A stretch of DNA of 64,000 nt from AC-32 sp963728765. Lineage in GTDB: Bacteria > Actinomycetota > Thermoleophilia > Gaiellales > Gaiellaceae. The position numbers and the translations under genes were made by a program. The stretch covers positions 62,001 to 126,000 of the forward strand of contig CAVSKX010000002.1 in assembly GCA_963728765.1 (NCBI GenBank), in the 5' to 3' direction. Below are positions 7,939 to 15,909 of the stretch, piece by piece. The notes under the pieces were generated by a model. It worked only from the letters and a program-made list of their open reading frames with translations, was not told where the DNA came from and ran no database searches. Within the stretch, counting starts at the first letter, position 1, and each line of letters opens with the position of its first letter.

Positions 7939-8646
7939 CTAGGCCGCCGGCGCAACGTGGTCGAGGATCACCTCGAGCAGCCGGCACGAATGGAGGACGT
8001 GCTCGTGTGCGAGTGCTCTCGCGCCCTCGGAGCTGCGGGCTTCAATCGCGCCCAGGATCGCTCGGTGCTGGTGCATGTTCTGTTCGTAGAGGTCGTCGAT
8101 CTCGGGCCCGCCCGGACGCCAGCGGCTGAGGAACGTGCGGCGCGCGTTCTTCGCCACCCGCTCGACGAACGGCACCGCGGCCGCCTCGTAGATCACGTCG
8201 TGGAAGCGGTAGTTCGCGCGCACCCACTCCCCGGTCAGCTGCGTCCGCTCGTCCTCCCCGCGCCGGCGGTCGAGCAGCTCCACCGTCAGCCGCGCGAAGT
8301 CGGCCTCGGCCGCGCGCAGCGCGAGCAGCCTCGCGTCGTCGAAGCGCGGCACGGCGAGCTCGGTGACCAGCGCCTCCAGCTCGGCGCGCACCAGGAAGGC
8401 CTCGCGTAGCTCCTCACGCGGGATCGCCCGCACGCGCACGCCGCGGTTCGGCTCGAACGAGACGAGGCCGGTTGCAGCGAGCCGGCGCAACGCCTCGCGG
8501 ATCGGCGTGCGGCTGACGCCGAAGCGCTCCGACAGCGTCTCCTGCCGCAGGACCGTCCCCGGCGCGAGCTCGCCCGAGATGACTGCGTCCTCGAGCGCGA
8601 GTGCGATCTCGTCGGCCTTGGTGCCCCCCGCGTCGTGCTCGTCCAC
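7939..8646 (-). CDS. GntR/FCD-family transcriptional regulator
   Basis: 235 residues. The N-terminal winged helix (about 10-75) has the GntR signature GTVLRQETLSERFGVSRTPIREALRRLAATGLV; the C-terminal FCD effector domain carries the metal-binding histidines in YRFHDVIYEAA, MHQHRAIL and ALAHEHVLHS. Such regulators sense small carboxylic acids. It lies 2 bases downstream of aceA on the same strand, so it is probably the last gene of the aceB-aceA unit and may control it in response to a C2/C4 acid such as glyoxylate; that is inference. Confidence 0.88.
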   Translation of the reverse strand: MDEHDAGGTKADEIALALEDAVISGELAPGTVLRQETLSERFGVSRTPIREALRRLAATGLVSFEPNRGVRVRAIPREELREAFLVRAELEALVTELAVPRFDDARLLALRAAEADFARLTVELLDRRRGEDERTQLTGEWVRANYRFHDVIYEAAAVPFVERVAKNARRTFLSRWRPGGPEIDDLYEQNMHQHRAILGAIEARSSEGARALAHEHVLHSCRLLEVILDHVAPAA

Positions 8647-8648
8647 GC

Positions 8649-9914
8649 TCAGCTCCGGAACTGCGCCGCCTCCGTCGACCCCTCGAGCGCGAGCGTCGAG
8701 CTCGTCCCGCCGCTGACCGCCTGCATGACGGCGTCGAAGTAGCCGGCGCCGGCCTCGCGCTGGTGGCGAGTGGCCGTGTAGCCGGCCGGCTCGAGCGCAA
8801 ACTCGTCTTCCTGGAGCCGAACGTAGGCACTCATGCCCTCCTCGGCGTAGCCGCGGGCGAGGTCGAACATCGCCGCGTTCAGCGAGTGGAAGCCGGCGAG
8901 GGTGACGAACTGGAAGCGGTAGCCCATGTCCCCCAGCTCGCGCTGGAAGCCGGCGATCCGCTCATCGTCGAGATGGGCGCGCCAGTTGAACGACGGTGAG
9001 CAGTTGTAGGCGAGCAGCTTGCCGGGGAAGCTGTCGTGGATCGCATCCGCGAACTCACGCGCCTCTTCGAGGTCCGGCGTCGACGTCTCGAACCAGACGA
9101 GATCCGCGAACGGCGCCGCCGCCAGGCCACGTGAGATCGCAGGCTCCAGCCCGTCGCGCACGCAGAAGAAGCCTTCCGCGGTCCGCTCGCCGGTCAGGAA
9201 CGGCTCGTCGGCCGGGTCGGCGTCGCTCGTCAGCAGCTTCGCGCTGAGCGCGTCCGTGCGTGCGATCAGGACCGTCGACACGCCGCAGACGTCGGCAGCC
9301 AGGCGCGCCGCGACCAGCATGCGGACGAACTGATTCGTCGGAACGAGCACCTTGCCGCCGAGGTGCCCGCACTTCTTCTCGGACGAGAGCTGGTCCTCGA
9401 AGTGCACACCCGCCGCGCCGGCCTCGATCATCGCCTTCATCACCTCGAACGCGTTCAGCGGGCCGCCGAAGCCGGCCTCGGCGTCGGCGACGATCGGCGC
9501 CAGCCAGTGCGTGTCGAGGTCGCCTTCCGCCGTGTGCACCTGGTCTGCGCGGAGCAGCGCGTTGTTGAGCCGCTTCACGAGCGCCGGGCCGCTGTTCGAC
9601 GGATAGAGGCTCTGGTCGGGGTAGGTCTGGCCGGCGAGGTTGGCGTCGGCGGCGACCTGCCAGCCGCTGAGGTAGATCGCCTTCAGCCCGGCCTTCACCA
9701 TCTGCACGGCCTGGCCGCCGGTCAGCGCGCCGAGCGCGGGCACGTAGTCCTCGTGCTGCAGCAGCTCCCAGAGGCGCTCTGCGCCGAGCCGCGCGAGCGT
9801 GTGCTCGACCTGGACGCTGCCGCGCAGCCGCTCCACGTCCTCGGAGGTGTACGGACGCTCGATGCCGTCCCAGCGCTTCGAAGCCGTGCCGTTGCCATTG
9901 CCGTTCGTCCTCAT
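8649..9914 (-). CDS. aceA: Isocitrate lyase
   Basis: 421 residues. The catalytic loop KKCGHLGGKVLVPT holds the active-site Cys; the Mg/substrate residues are in GWQVAADAN, DAEAGFGG and the block VHFEDQ; the C-terminal NCSPSFNW motif closes the site. Splits isocitrate to glyoxylate and succinate, the first step of the glyoxylate bypass. It follows aceB by 1 base and is followed by the GntR gene, forming one unit for growth on C2 compounds or fatty acids. The short Gly/Asn-rich leader before residue 12 is unremarkable. Confidence 0.96.
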   Translation of the reverse strand: MRTNGNGNGTASKRWDGIERPYTSEDVERLRGSVQVEHTLARLGAERLWELLQHEDYVPALGALTGGQAVQMVKAGLKAIYLSGWQVAADANLAGQTYPDQSLYPSNSGPALVKRLNNALLRADQVHTAEGDLDTHWLAPIVADAEAGFGGPLNAFEVMKAMIEAGAAGVHFEDQLSSEKKCGHLGGKVLVPTNQFVRMLVAARLAADVCGVSTVLIARTDALSAKLLTSDADPADEPFLTGERTAEGFFCVRDGLEPAISRGLAAAPFADLVWFETSTPDLEEAREFADAIHDSFPGKLLAYNCSPSFNWRAHLDDERIAGFQRELGDMGYRFQFVTLAGFHSLNAAMFDLARGYAEEGMSAYVRLQEDEFALEPAGYTATRHQREAGAGYFDAVMQAVSGGTSSTLALEGSTEAAQFRS

Positions 9915-9915
9915 T

Positions 9916-11466
9916 TCAGCCCCTCTCCAGGTAGTCGTAGGCAGGCAGCGTGAGGAACTCCTCGAACTGGTCCCCGAGCGCCACCCGCTCGAAAATCTCG
10001 CGCGCCTCGTCGACGCGCCATTCCCCGTCGCCGAGCTCGGCGCGGAACCGCTCGACCTCCTCGTCGATCATTCGCTCGACCGCAGCGCGGTCGAAACGGC
10101 CGTGCCGTACCCACTGCCAGACCTGCGAGCGGGCGATCTCGGCGGTCGCCGCGTCCTCCATCAAGTTGAAAATCGCCACCGCGCCGGTGCCGCCGAGCCA
10201 GGCGGTGAGGTAACGCAGCGCGACGGCGACGTCGTTGCGCAGCCCTTCCTGCGTCACCTCACCGGGGGTCGCCCCTACATCCAGCAGCCGGCCGGGCGCG
10301 ACGGCGACGTCCTCGCGTCGCCGGTCGAGCTGGTTCTCCCGCTCGAACTCGGCGAGCGCGACCGAGACGAGATCCGGGTGCGCGACCCAGGTCCCGTCGA
10401 AGCCGTCACCCGCCTCGCGCTGCTTGTCCTCGCGCACTTTCGCGAGCGCGCGCTCATTCAGCTCGGCGTCGCGGCGGCTGGGGATGAACGCCGCCATCCC
10501 GCCCATGGCGTGGGCCCCGCGCCGGTGGCAGGTGCGCACCAGCAGCTCCGTGTAGGCGCGCATGAACGGTGCGGTCATGGTCACGGCGTTGCGGTCGGGC
10601 AGGACGAACTCCGGCCGCTCGCGGAAGGTCTTGATGACGCTGAACATGTAGTCCCAGCGACCGGCGTTGAGTCCGGCGGCGTGCTCGCGCAGCTCCCAGA
10701 GGATCTCGTCCATCTCGAACGCCGCGAGCACATGCTCGATCAGCACTGTCGCGCGAATCGACCCGCGCTCGAGCCCGAGCGCATCCTCGGCATGCAAGAA
10801 GACGTCGTTCCAGAGCCGCGCCTCGAGGTGGCTCTCGAGCTTCGGCAGGTAGAGCCACGGGCCGGCGCCGCGGTCGAGCAGCCGCTGCCCGTTGTGGAAG
10901 ACGTAGAGGCCGAAGTCGAACAGGCTCGCGGAGACCGGGTCGCCGTCGACCAGCAGGTGCTGCTCCGCCAGGTGCCAGCCGCGCGGCCGGACGAGCAGCG
11001 TCGCGACCTCGTCGTTCAGCCGGTAGGTCTTCTCCGCGGTCTCGAGCTCGATCGTGCGCTCGATCGCTTCCGTGAGATTCGCCTGGCCCTCGACCATGTT
11101 CGACCAGGTCGGCGCGTTCGCGTCCTCGAAGTCGGCCATGAACATGTGCGCGCCGGAGTTGAGCGCGTTGATGACCATCTTCCGGTCGGTGGGCCCGGTG
11201 ATCTCGACCCGGCGATCGCGCAGGCCGGACGGCACGGGGTCGATCGTCCAGTCTCCCTCACGCACATCGCGTGTCTCCGGGAGGAATGCCGGCAACTCGC
11301 CGGCCGCGATCCGTTCACGCCGGGCCGCGCGCGCCTCCAGCAGCTCGCGACGCCGCTGCCCGAAGCGCTCCTGGAGCGCGGCGACGAAGGCGACGGCGTC
11401 AGCCGTCAGGACGTCGTCGGCACGCGGCGCGCTGCCGCGCAGCTCTGCGGTGAGCACCGCGGTCAC
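9916..11466 (-). CDS. aceB: Malate synthase A
   Basis: 516 residues from the GTG at 11466, which overlaps the stop of the small upstream gene (GTGA); an upstream in-frame start would give 14 extra residues but ignores this overlap. Family landmarks: ITGPTDRKMVINALNSGA, MADFEDANAPTW, the RPRGWHL block, LPKLESHLEARLWNDVF, and the catalytic region GRWDYMFSVIKTF...AAFIPSR. Condenses glyoxylate with acetyl-CoA to malate. Normal length for the A form (about 530). Read together with isocitrate lyase downstream. Confidence 0.95.
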   Translation of the reverse strand: MTAVLTAELRGSAPRADDVLTADAVAFVAALQERFGQRRRELLEARAARRERIAAGELPAFLPETRDVREGDWTIDPVPSGLRDRRVEITGPTDRKMVINALNSGAHMFMADFEDANAPTWSNMVEGQANLTEAIERTIELETAEKTYRLNDEVATLLVRPRGWHLAEQHLLVDGDPVSASLFDFGLYVFHNGQRLLDRGAGPWLYLPKLESHLEARLWNDVFLHAEDALGLERGSIRATVLIEHVLAAFEMDEILWELREHAAGLNAGRWDYMFSVIKTFRERPEFVLPDRNAVTMTAPFMRAYTELLVRTCHRRGAHAMGGMAAFIPSRRDAELNERALAKVREDKQREAGDGFDGTWVAHPDLVSVALAEFERENQLDRRREDVAVAPGRLLDVGATPGEVTQEGLRNDVAVALRYLTAWLGGTGAVAIFNLMEDAATAEIARSQVWQWVRHGRFDRAAVERMIDEEVERFRAELGDGEWRVDEAREIFERVALGDQFEEFLTLPAYDYLERG

Positions 11467-11651
11467 TCGTTGTCGTGATCCCGCTCGCAGAAGTCCGGGC
11501 ACGTGCACGGCGCGGTCTCGGCGGCGGTCAGCACGTAGCCCGCGCGCGGCGTCGAGACGCGGCTGCGGACGACGCGGACGTGGCTGACGCCGTTTCCGTG
11601 GGCGGTCGCGTCCTTCTGGCTGTGCCTGATCTTCGAGAGCAAGCGGTTCAT
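11463..11651 (-). CDS. 62-residue protein with a short SWIM-like CxCx3Cx3H cluster
   Basis: ATG 11651 with SD AAAGGA upstream; the stop overlaps the aceB start (GTGA), so it is the first gene of the aceB-aceA transcript. The product is basic at the N-terminus (MNRLLSKIRHSQ) and ends in APCTCPDFCERDHDNE, a compressed CxC...C...H set reminiscent of a SWIM zinc finger but shorter. Longer upstream in-frame starts run into the operator repeats and lack an SD. Possibly a small DNA-binding or regulatory protein for the glyoxylate genes; this is inference from position only. Confidence 0.6.
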   Translation of the reverse strand: MNRLLSKIRHSQKDATAHGNGVSHVRVVRSRVSTPRAGYVLTAAETAPCTCPDFCERDHDNE

Positions 11652-11667
11652 GCGGCCATCCTTTCCA

Positions 11668-11741
11668 GTTTCGGATCCGAAGTCCAGCAGGACTGTACCA
11701 ACTCTGGCCGGATGGCCAGCAGAAGACTTCGTTTCGGATCC
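11668..11741. promoter_or_regulatory. Two GGATCC-centred operator-like palindromes in the aceBA divergent promoter
   Basis: GTTTCGGATCC occurs at 11668-11678 and again at 11731-11741, 63 bases (six DNA turns) apart. The first is part of a perfect 12-bp palindrome TTCGGATCCGAA (11670-11681); the second reads TTTCGGATCCAAAAA, near palindromic. They lie between divergent genes starting at 11651 and 11779. Same-face spacing and repetition suggest one regulator binding both sites, perhaps with looping. Confidence 0.55.
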
Positions 11742-11778
11742 AAAAACCACCTCGTCCGTTGTGCCTTATAGTCGCCGC

Positions 11779-11940
11779 GTGCTCGACCCTGCACTCGCGT
11801 CCCTCCTGCTTGCGTTTGCGTTCGCCGGGCTCCTCTCGCTACCAAGCCTGCGCAAGGCCGCCCGCCGGGCCGAGCAGCGTTTCTGCGAGACCTGCGGCCG
11901 CCTGAAGATCCTCGGCGAGCGTACGTGCGACTGCGACTGA
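11779..11940 (+). CDS. 53-residue membrane microprotein with C-terminal CETCGR...CDCD knuckle
   Basis: GTG start at 11779. One hydrophobic helix (about residues 4-22), a basic linker (RKAARRAEQR), then CETCGRLKILGERTCDCD at the very C-terminus. The four cysteines in CxxC...CxC spacing match the plan of the 51-residue protein at 122-277. It is divergent from the aceB unit and overlaps the next small membrane gene by 16 bases, suggesting a three-gene string up to 12835. Function unknown. Confidence 0.6.
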   Translation: MLDPALASLLLAFAFAGLLSLPSLRKAARRAEQRFCETCGRLKILGERTCDCD

Positions 11941-12119
11941 CCTTCGACCGCCCTAGTCGTCGCGACCTCACCGTGTTCGGCGGCTACTGCCTCGCCGCCG
12001 CGGCCTACATCGCGATCGGCGTGACCTGGATCGACTTCCTGCTCTCGTTCTGGGTCGGGCTCGGCTACCTGTTGTTGACAGCCTGGTTGCTCCCCGTGCT
12101 CGTGCGCAGGCTGACGTGA
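11925..12119 (+). CDS. 64-residue membrane protein with two helices
   Basis: GTG start at 11925, inside the end of the preceding small gene; the stop overlaps the next start (GTGA at 12116). A basic N-terminus (RLRLTFDRPSRRD) precedes two hydrophobic segments (about 15-33 and 38-57). The stop/start coupling with the hydrolase-like gene is the best evidence that it is translated. No family recognised. Confidence 0.5.
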   Translation: MRLRLTFDRPSRRDLTVFGGYCLAAAAYIAIGVTWIDFLLSFWVGLGYLLLTAWLLPVLVRRLT

Positions 12120-12835
12120 GCTGGGCGGCGCACGACCTCGAGCCGTACGCGATCCAGAAGCACATGCGCCTGAAGGTCGCCTTCGTGCCGCTGCTGATCG
12201 GCTCGTACTCGCCGGACATGATGACCAAGTGGTTCGTCTACGGGATCCACCTCGGCCCGTGGGAGCTGAAGGCGTCCGACCCGGCGCAGTTCCACCGCGG
12301 CTGGCCCGGGTTCGGATTCACCCACTCGCTGATCTACGGCATTGCAGTCGGCCTGATCATCTGGAAGGTCTTCGGCTCGAAGCTCTGGGGAATCAGCTTC
12401 ATCATCGGGCAGTTCGCGCACGCGATCACCGACGCCGGCGACACCGTCGGCACGATGCTCCTCTTCCCTTGGACGTTCCATTTCCACATCGACGCATGGG
12501 CGTACGCCGGGCAGACAGGGCGCATGACCGACGCGGCCGCCTATTTCAGCGGCCTCGGTGCGATGTGGGACCTGGTCTTCGTCGTCTACGGCCTCTACAG
12601 CTGGCGAGTGCTGACGGGTGCGTACTTCGACAACGTCATCTACCGCGCCGACGCGTTCTGGCCGTGGCTGAACCGCGCCGTTCCGCGCGGTGCGCTCATC
12701 GTCCTCTACCGCGCGGCGTTCTTCTACGGCACCTCGCGCTGGATCGCCTGGACGATCTGGGCGCACGTGATCCACAACTACCCGTACGACCTAAGCTGGG
12801 GCGGCCCGCACTGGGTGCCGGCCGCCCATCCGTAG
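12116..12835 (+). CDS. Membrane-bound metal-dependent hydrolase-like protein (DUF457/YdjM-like)
   Basis: 239 residues, GTG start coupled to the gene before. About five hydrophobic segments. Histidine/acidic residues expected for this family are seen in the early SPDMM region, FHRGWPGFGFTHSLIYG and GQFAHAITDAGDTVGTML, matching the THS and H...D patterns of YdjM-type membrane proteins. An additional FHFHIDAW block is present. Substrate unknown in the family. No relation to the neighbouring glyoxylate genes is evident. Confidence 0.6.
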   Translation: MSWAAHDLEPYAIQKHMRLKVAFVPLLIGSYSPDMMTKWFVYGIHLGPWELKASDPAQFHRGWPGFGFTHSLIYGIAVGLIIWKVFGSKLWGISFIIGQFAHAITDAGDTVGTMLLFPWTFHFHIDAWAYAGQTGRMTDAAAYFSGLGAMWDLVFVVYGLYSWRVLTGAYFDNVIYRADAFWPWLNRAVPRGALIVLYRAAFFYGTSRWIAWTIWAHVIHNYPYDLSWGGPHWVPAAHP

Positions 12836-12944
12836 CTCAGGACTTCAGCGACGGAAGCGGCTGACGGCACAGCTCCCGGTCGAGCACGCCACACCGCATC
12901 AGGCGCGCCGACGCAAGGTGTTCGTCGTCCGCCCCGCGTTCCCT

Positions 12945-13664
12945 CTACTGCGACGCGAGCGTGACGATGCCGTAGGTGACGGCGAAGCCGGCGAGCGTCA
13001 GCGCGACCCGCAGCGGCGAGGTGCGCGCGTGGGCGGCGGGCAGCAGGTCGGAGGCGCCGACATAGAGGAAGAAGCCCGAGTAGAGCGCGAGCAGGTAAGC
13101 GAGGTTCTCGTTGGAAACGCTGATCAGGCTGCCGACGATCGCGCCGAAGAACGGCGCGGCCGCGTCCGCGGCAAGCCAGCGGAGCGCCCGGCGACGGTCG
13201 CCCCGCTGGCGGAGGACGAACGTGACCGTGTTCAGCCCGTCGGCGAAGTCGTGGCTGATCACCGCGACGAAGACGAGCACGCCGGTCAGCGTGTTGACGC
13301 CGAACGCGAGGCCGATCCCGAGCCCGTCGACGAAGCTGTGCACCGAGAGCGCGGCCGCGCCCAGCGCGCCGACGCGGTGGTGTGCCCGCGCCGCGTCCGG
13401 ATCGTCTCGGTGGTGTAGCACGATCACCCGCTGGAAGAAGAAGAACGCCAGGAACCCCGCGGCGACGAGCGTCGTGACCGTGCGCGAGTTGTCGATCCCG
13501 TCGATCGCCTCCGGCAGCACGTCGAACAGCGCGACCCCGACGACCACGCCCCCGCTCAGCGCCAGGATCGTCTCGAGGTGCGCCCGCAGGCGAAGCGCCG
13601 TCAGGCCGCCCGCGAGCGTCGAGAGCACGGTGCAAAGCGAAAGCGGGATCGCGATCCAGGTCAC
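12945..13664 (-). CDS. ZIP-family divalent metal transporter
   Basis: 239 residues from GTG 13664, whose first bases overlap the stop of the Fur-family gene (GTGA). Eight hydrophobic segments are visible. ZIP transport motifs: SVHSFVDGLGIG in helix four and VISHDFADGLNT in helix five, holding the paired His/Asp/Asn metal site. Imports or exports zinc or a similar ion across the cytoplasmic membrane. Translational coupling to a Fur-family regulator suggests zinc-responsive control (Zur-like), which is inference. Confidence 0.88.
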   Translation of the reverse strand: MTWIAIPLSLCTVLSTLAGGLTALRLRAHLETILALSGGVVVGVALFDVLPEAIDGIDNSRTVTTLVAAGFLAFFFFQRVIVLHHRDDPDAARAHHRVGALGAAALSVHSFVDGLGIGLAFGVNTLTGVLVFVAVISHDFADGLNTVTFVLRQRGDRRRALRWLAADAAAPFFGAIVGSLISVSNENLAYLLALYSGFFLYVGASDLLPAAHARTSPLRVALTLAGFAVTYGIVTLASQ

Positions 13665-14050
13665 GCGCAGCGCTCGCAGACGCCGTAGAGGTCGGCGTCG
13701 TGCCGCTGGACGACGAACCCGTACCGCTCGCGCACCTCGGCGACGGCCGGCGCGGCGCAGAGCTCGGTCTCCTCGACCGAGCCGCAGGAGACGCAGACCA
13801 GGTGGTGGTGATGGCCGGGCTCGCAGGCGATGAAGCGGCCGCGGTCGAGCCGCCGCACCTTCTCCTCGCCCTCGAGCAGCGCGAGCGTGCGGTAGACGGT
13901 GGCCAGGCTGACCGGGGCGGAGACGCGCGCGTCGGCCCACAAATCCTCCGCCGTGAACGCATGGTGGCGCGACCCGACGAGGTCGGTGAGCAGCCGGCGC
14001 TGGCGCGTGCTTCTAGCCACGGCGGCCAGCTTACTGCAAACGCTTCTCAT
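13661..14050 (-). CDS. Fur-family metal-responsive repressor, probably Zur-like
   Basis: 129 residues if ATG 14050 is used; GTG 14020 would give 119. Winged helix: TRQRRLLTDLVGSRHHAFTAEDLWADARVSAPVSLATVYRTLALLEGEEKVRRL. The regulatory/metal site is GRFIACEPGHHHHLVCVSCGSVEE, with a second CxxC at the C-terminus (YGVCERCA) giving a structural zinc site. The downstream ZIP gene overlaps it, so it most likely regulates zinc. The region around 14030-14056 is relatively AT-rich and may hold its promoter; I could not establish a clean Zur box. Confidence 0.88.
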   Translation of the reverse strand: MRSVCSKLAAVARSTRQRRLLTDLVGSRHHAFTAEDLWADARVSAPVSLATVYRTLALLEGEEKVRRLDRGRFIACEPGHHHHLVCVSCGSVEETELCAAPAVAEVRERYGFVVQRHDADLYGVCERCA

Positions 14051-14104
14051 TCTCACAACCGCGGCAATGGCGCGCGGTTCCTGCGCTTGTGCAACCATCG
14101 CGTC

Positions 14105-15115
14105 GTGCGTCGGCTCCTTCCCGGCCTGCTCGCGGCGACGGCGCTGCTCGCGTTCAGCCCGGGTGCGCTCGGCGCGATCGCCGAGATCCGCGACGCGCAG
14201 GGCCACCTCGTCGCGGCGGCGCGGCAGGGATCGTTCGCCTCGCTGCAGGACGGCGGCTGGACGCTTCGCTTCGACTCCTCCTCGCGGAGCTCGCGCGGCG
14301 TCTCCCTGCGCGGCGTCACCATCGCCGGCGGCCTGGTCTATGCCGAGCGCATCTTCGTCCCGGCACACGGGCTCGCGGGCGCGGTGGTGCAGGGGCTGAC
14401 GGTCAACGGCAAGGCGGTCGCGGCGCGGCCGAACACGCTCGTTCCTCTCGGCCCCGCGAGCTACCTCGTCGTGCTCCAGGAGGCGGTCGTCCCCGGCGAG
14501 GGCAGCGGCGTCGTCGGCCTGCGCGTCGTCGCCGGTGACTCGTCGCTCGGGATCGACCCCGGCTCGCAGCTGCTCGTCGGCCTGGCGCGTGCGGCGCTAC
14601 CGCCGCAACCGCAGAAGCACCACCGCACAGCGCACCTGTCCTGGCTCGCGCTCGGCGTCACCGGTCACGGAGCCGACACCGGCAGCGCCGACCTCGGCTT
14701 CCCGGGGAGCCAGCTGCTCGCCCTGCCGACGAACGGCACCGTTGGCGCGAAGGCGGTCAAGATCGCGGTGCAGTACCTGGGCGCCCCGTACGTCTGGGGC
14801 GGCGCCGACCCGCTGACCGGCTTCGACTGCTCGGGCCTGACGATGTACGTCTACGCGCAGCTCGGGATCCAGTTGACCCACTACACCGGGTCGCAGTTCT
14901 ACGAGGGCACGCGGGTACCGCCGTGGGCACTGCAGCCGGGCGACCTCGTCTTCTTCGAGCCGAGCGCGAACGGCCCGCAGCACGAGGGGATGTACATCGG
15001 GAACGGCCAGTTCATCCAGGCGCCGCACACCGGCGACGTGGTGAAGATCTCCTCGCTCTCCGAGCCCGGCTACGCCTTCGGCTTCGTCGGCGCAGTCAGG
15101 CCGTTCGGCGCCTGA
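14105..15115 (+). CDS. Secreted NlpC/P60 peptidoglycan endopeptidase
   Basis: 336 residues from GTG 14105, chosen because it starts directly with a signal peptide (RRLLPGLLAATALLAFSPGALGA). The N-terminal two thirds are of unknown type; the C-terminal NlpC/P60 domain begins near residue 215 (AVKIAVQYLGAPYVWGG). Catalytic Cys in GFDCSGLT, His in the PQHEGMYIG block, third residue in FIQAPHTGDVV. Cuts peptide stems in the cell wall. Longer in-frame upstream extension runs through the divergent Fur gene and is discounted. Confidence 0.88.
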   Translation: MRRLLPGLLAATALLAFSPGALGAIAEIRDAQGHLVAAARQGSFASLQDGGWTLRFDSSSRSSRGVSLRGVTIAGGLVYAERIFVPAHGLAGAVVQGLTVNGKAVAARPNTLVPLGPASYLVVLQEAVVPGEGSGVVGLRVVAGDSSLGIDPGSQLLVGLARAALPPQPQKHHRTAHLSWLALGVTGHGADTGSADLGFPGSQLLALPTNGTVGAKAVKIAVQYLGAPYVWGGADPLTGFDCSGLTMYVYAQLGIQLTHYTGSQFYEGTRVPPWALQPGDLVFFEPSANGPQHEGMYIGNGQFIQAPHTGDVVKISSLSEPGYAFGFVGAVRPFGA

Positions 15116-15173
15116 CACGGTCGGCAACGCGCGGCACGGTCGTGCGGGCGGGCGCATCTGGCACCATGCCGTG

Positions 15174-15509
15174 ATGAGCAGCACGCCGCTCCTCTGGATT
15201 CCGACGGCCGCGCTGTTCGTCCAGGAGCAGTTCGAGCGCCTGGCGCAGGGCGGTGACCTCGCCTCGGTGCTCGCCGCCGAGCCGCTGCTCCTGGCCGGGT
15301 TCCTGCTGCAGGTGCCGTGCGGCCTGGTCGCTCTGTGGCTGTTCCGCGCGCTGCTGCGCAGCGCGCTGTGGCCGGCGCTCACGCGCCGTTCGGCCCAGGG
15401 CGCGCCACCGCCGCTGGCGCGGACGAGCCTCGCCTTTCTCTCCTCGCCGCTTCGGCCCGCCGCGCTCGCCTCGCGGCACGCGGGTCGGGCTCCTCCGCTC
15501 GCCGTGTAG
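15174..15509 (+). CDS. Small membrane protein of unknown function
   Basis: 111 residues from ATG 15174 (GTG 15171 is also possible). Two hydrophobic segments (about 3-17 and 39-62) flank an amphipathic stretch (QEQFERLAQGGDLASVLAAEP). The C-terminus is basic and Pro/Ala-rich, likely cytoplasmic and disordered. No family recognised. Followed by a short hairpin. Confidence 0.5.
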   Translation: MSSTPLLWIPTAALFVQEQFERLAQGGDLASVLAAEPLLLAGFLLQVPCGLVALWLFRALLRSALWPALTRRSAQGAPPPLARTSLAFLSSPLRPAALASRHAGRAPPLAV

Positions 15510-15513
15510 CACG

Positions 15514-15534
15514 GCAGCCGCGTCGAGCGGCTGC
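15514..15534 (+). terminator. Weak hairpin after the small membrane gene
   Basis: 7-bp perfect inverted repeat GCAGCCG / CGGCTGC with a 7-base loop, 5 bases past the stop at 15509 and before the SD of the HTH gene. It could be a weak terminator; the T-run is missing. Confidence 0.35.
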
Positions 15535-15559
15535 GAACGGCGACCCAAGGAGACATTTC

Positions 15560-15811
15560 TTGCAACCACAGGCTCAGACTCACAACTCGAGAACGGATCT
15601 CGACACGCTGGCGACGGCACTTGCCGAGCGCCTGCAGCTCTCGCACTCCTCGCCGTGGATGAGCACGGCCGAGGCGGCCGAGTACATGCGCGTCTCGATC
15701 CGCTGGCTGCGTCAGCACCTGCACCAGATTCCGCACAGCAAGGTGGAGGGCCGGCTGTTCTTCAGCAGCAAAGAGCTCGACGCCTGGCTCGCGGAAAACC
15801 GGCGGACCTAG
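15560..15811 (+). CDS. Excisionase/MerR-type helix-turn-helix protein
   Basis: 83 residues from TTG 15560, chosen because the SD AAGGAGA (15547-15553) is ideally spaced and no ATG or GTG lies before the domain. The HTH_17-like domain is MSTAEAAEYMRVSIRWLRQHLHQIPHSKVEGRLFFSSKELDAWLAEN: helix, recognition helix and wing. Found in small DNA-binding proteins of plasmid, phage or chromosomal origin. No integrase or other mobile gene is nearby, so a resident regulator is more likely than an excisionase. It ends at a strong terminator. Confidence 0.75.
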   Translation: MQPQAQTHNSRTDLDTLATALAERLQLSHSSPWMSTAEAAEYMRVSIRWLRQHLHQIPHSKVEGRLFFSSKELDAWLAENRRT

Positions 15812-15819
15812 GGAGACGA

Positions 15820-15852
15820 GGTGCCGCCCCGGCTCGAGCCCGGGGCGGCACC
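15820..15852. terminator. Strong bidirectional terminator between convergent genes
   Basis: Perfect 13-bp inverted repeat GGTGCCGCCCCGG / CCGGGGCGGCACC with a 7-base loop. A second, weaker inverted repeat (CGGGAG / CTCCCG) follows at about 15865-15890. It separates the HTH gene from the convergent Kelch gene. Confidence 0.8.
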
Positions 15853-15909
15853 CGCCGCCGTCGGGAGCCGGAGCCGGCGGTCTCCCGGTGGCTCGCGCCG
15901 AATAGAGCC

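Noticed and set aside
7752..7955. Short minus-strand ORF between SRPBCC and GntR genes
   Set aside because: Arg/Ala-rich, no SD, no conserved motif; probably spacer.
9799..11478. Plus-strand open frame opposite aceB
   Set aside because: Shadow of malate synthase; low-complexity residues and no family.
14030..14056. Possible Zur box near the Fur gene start
   Set aside because: TGAGAATGA fits one half-site of the box I know, but the second half is poor.
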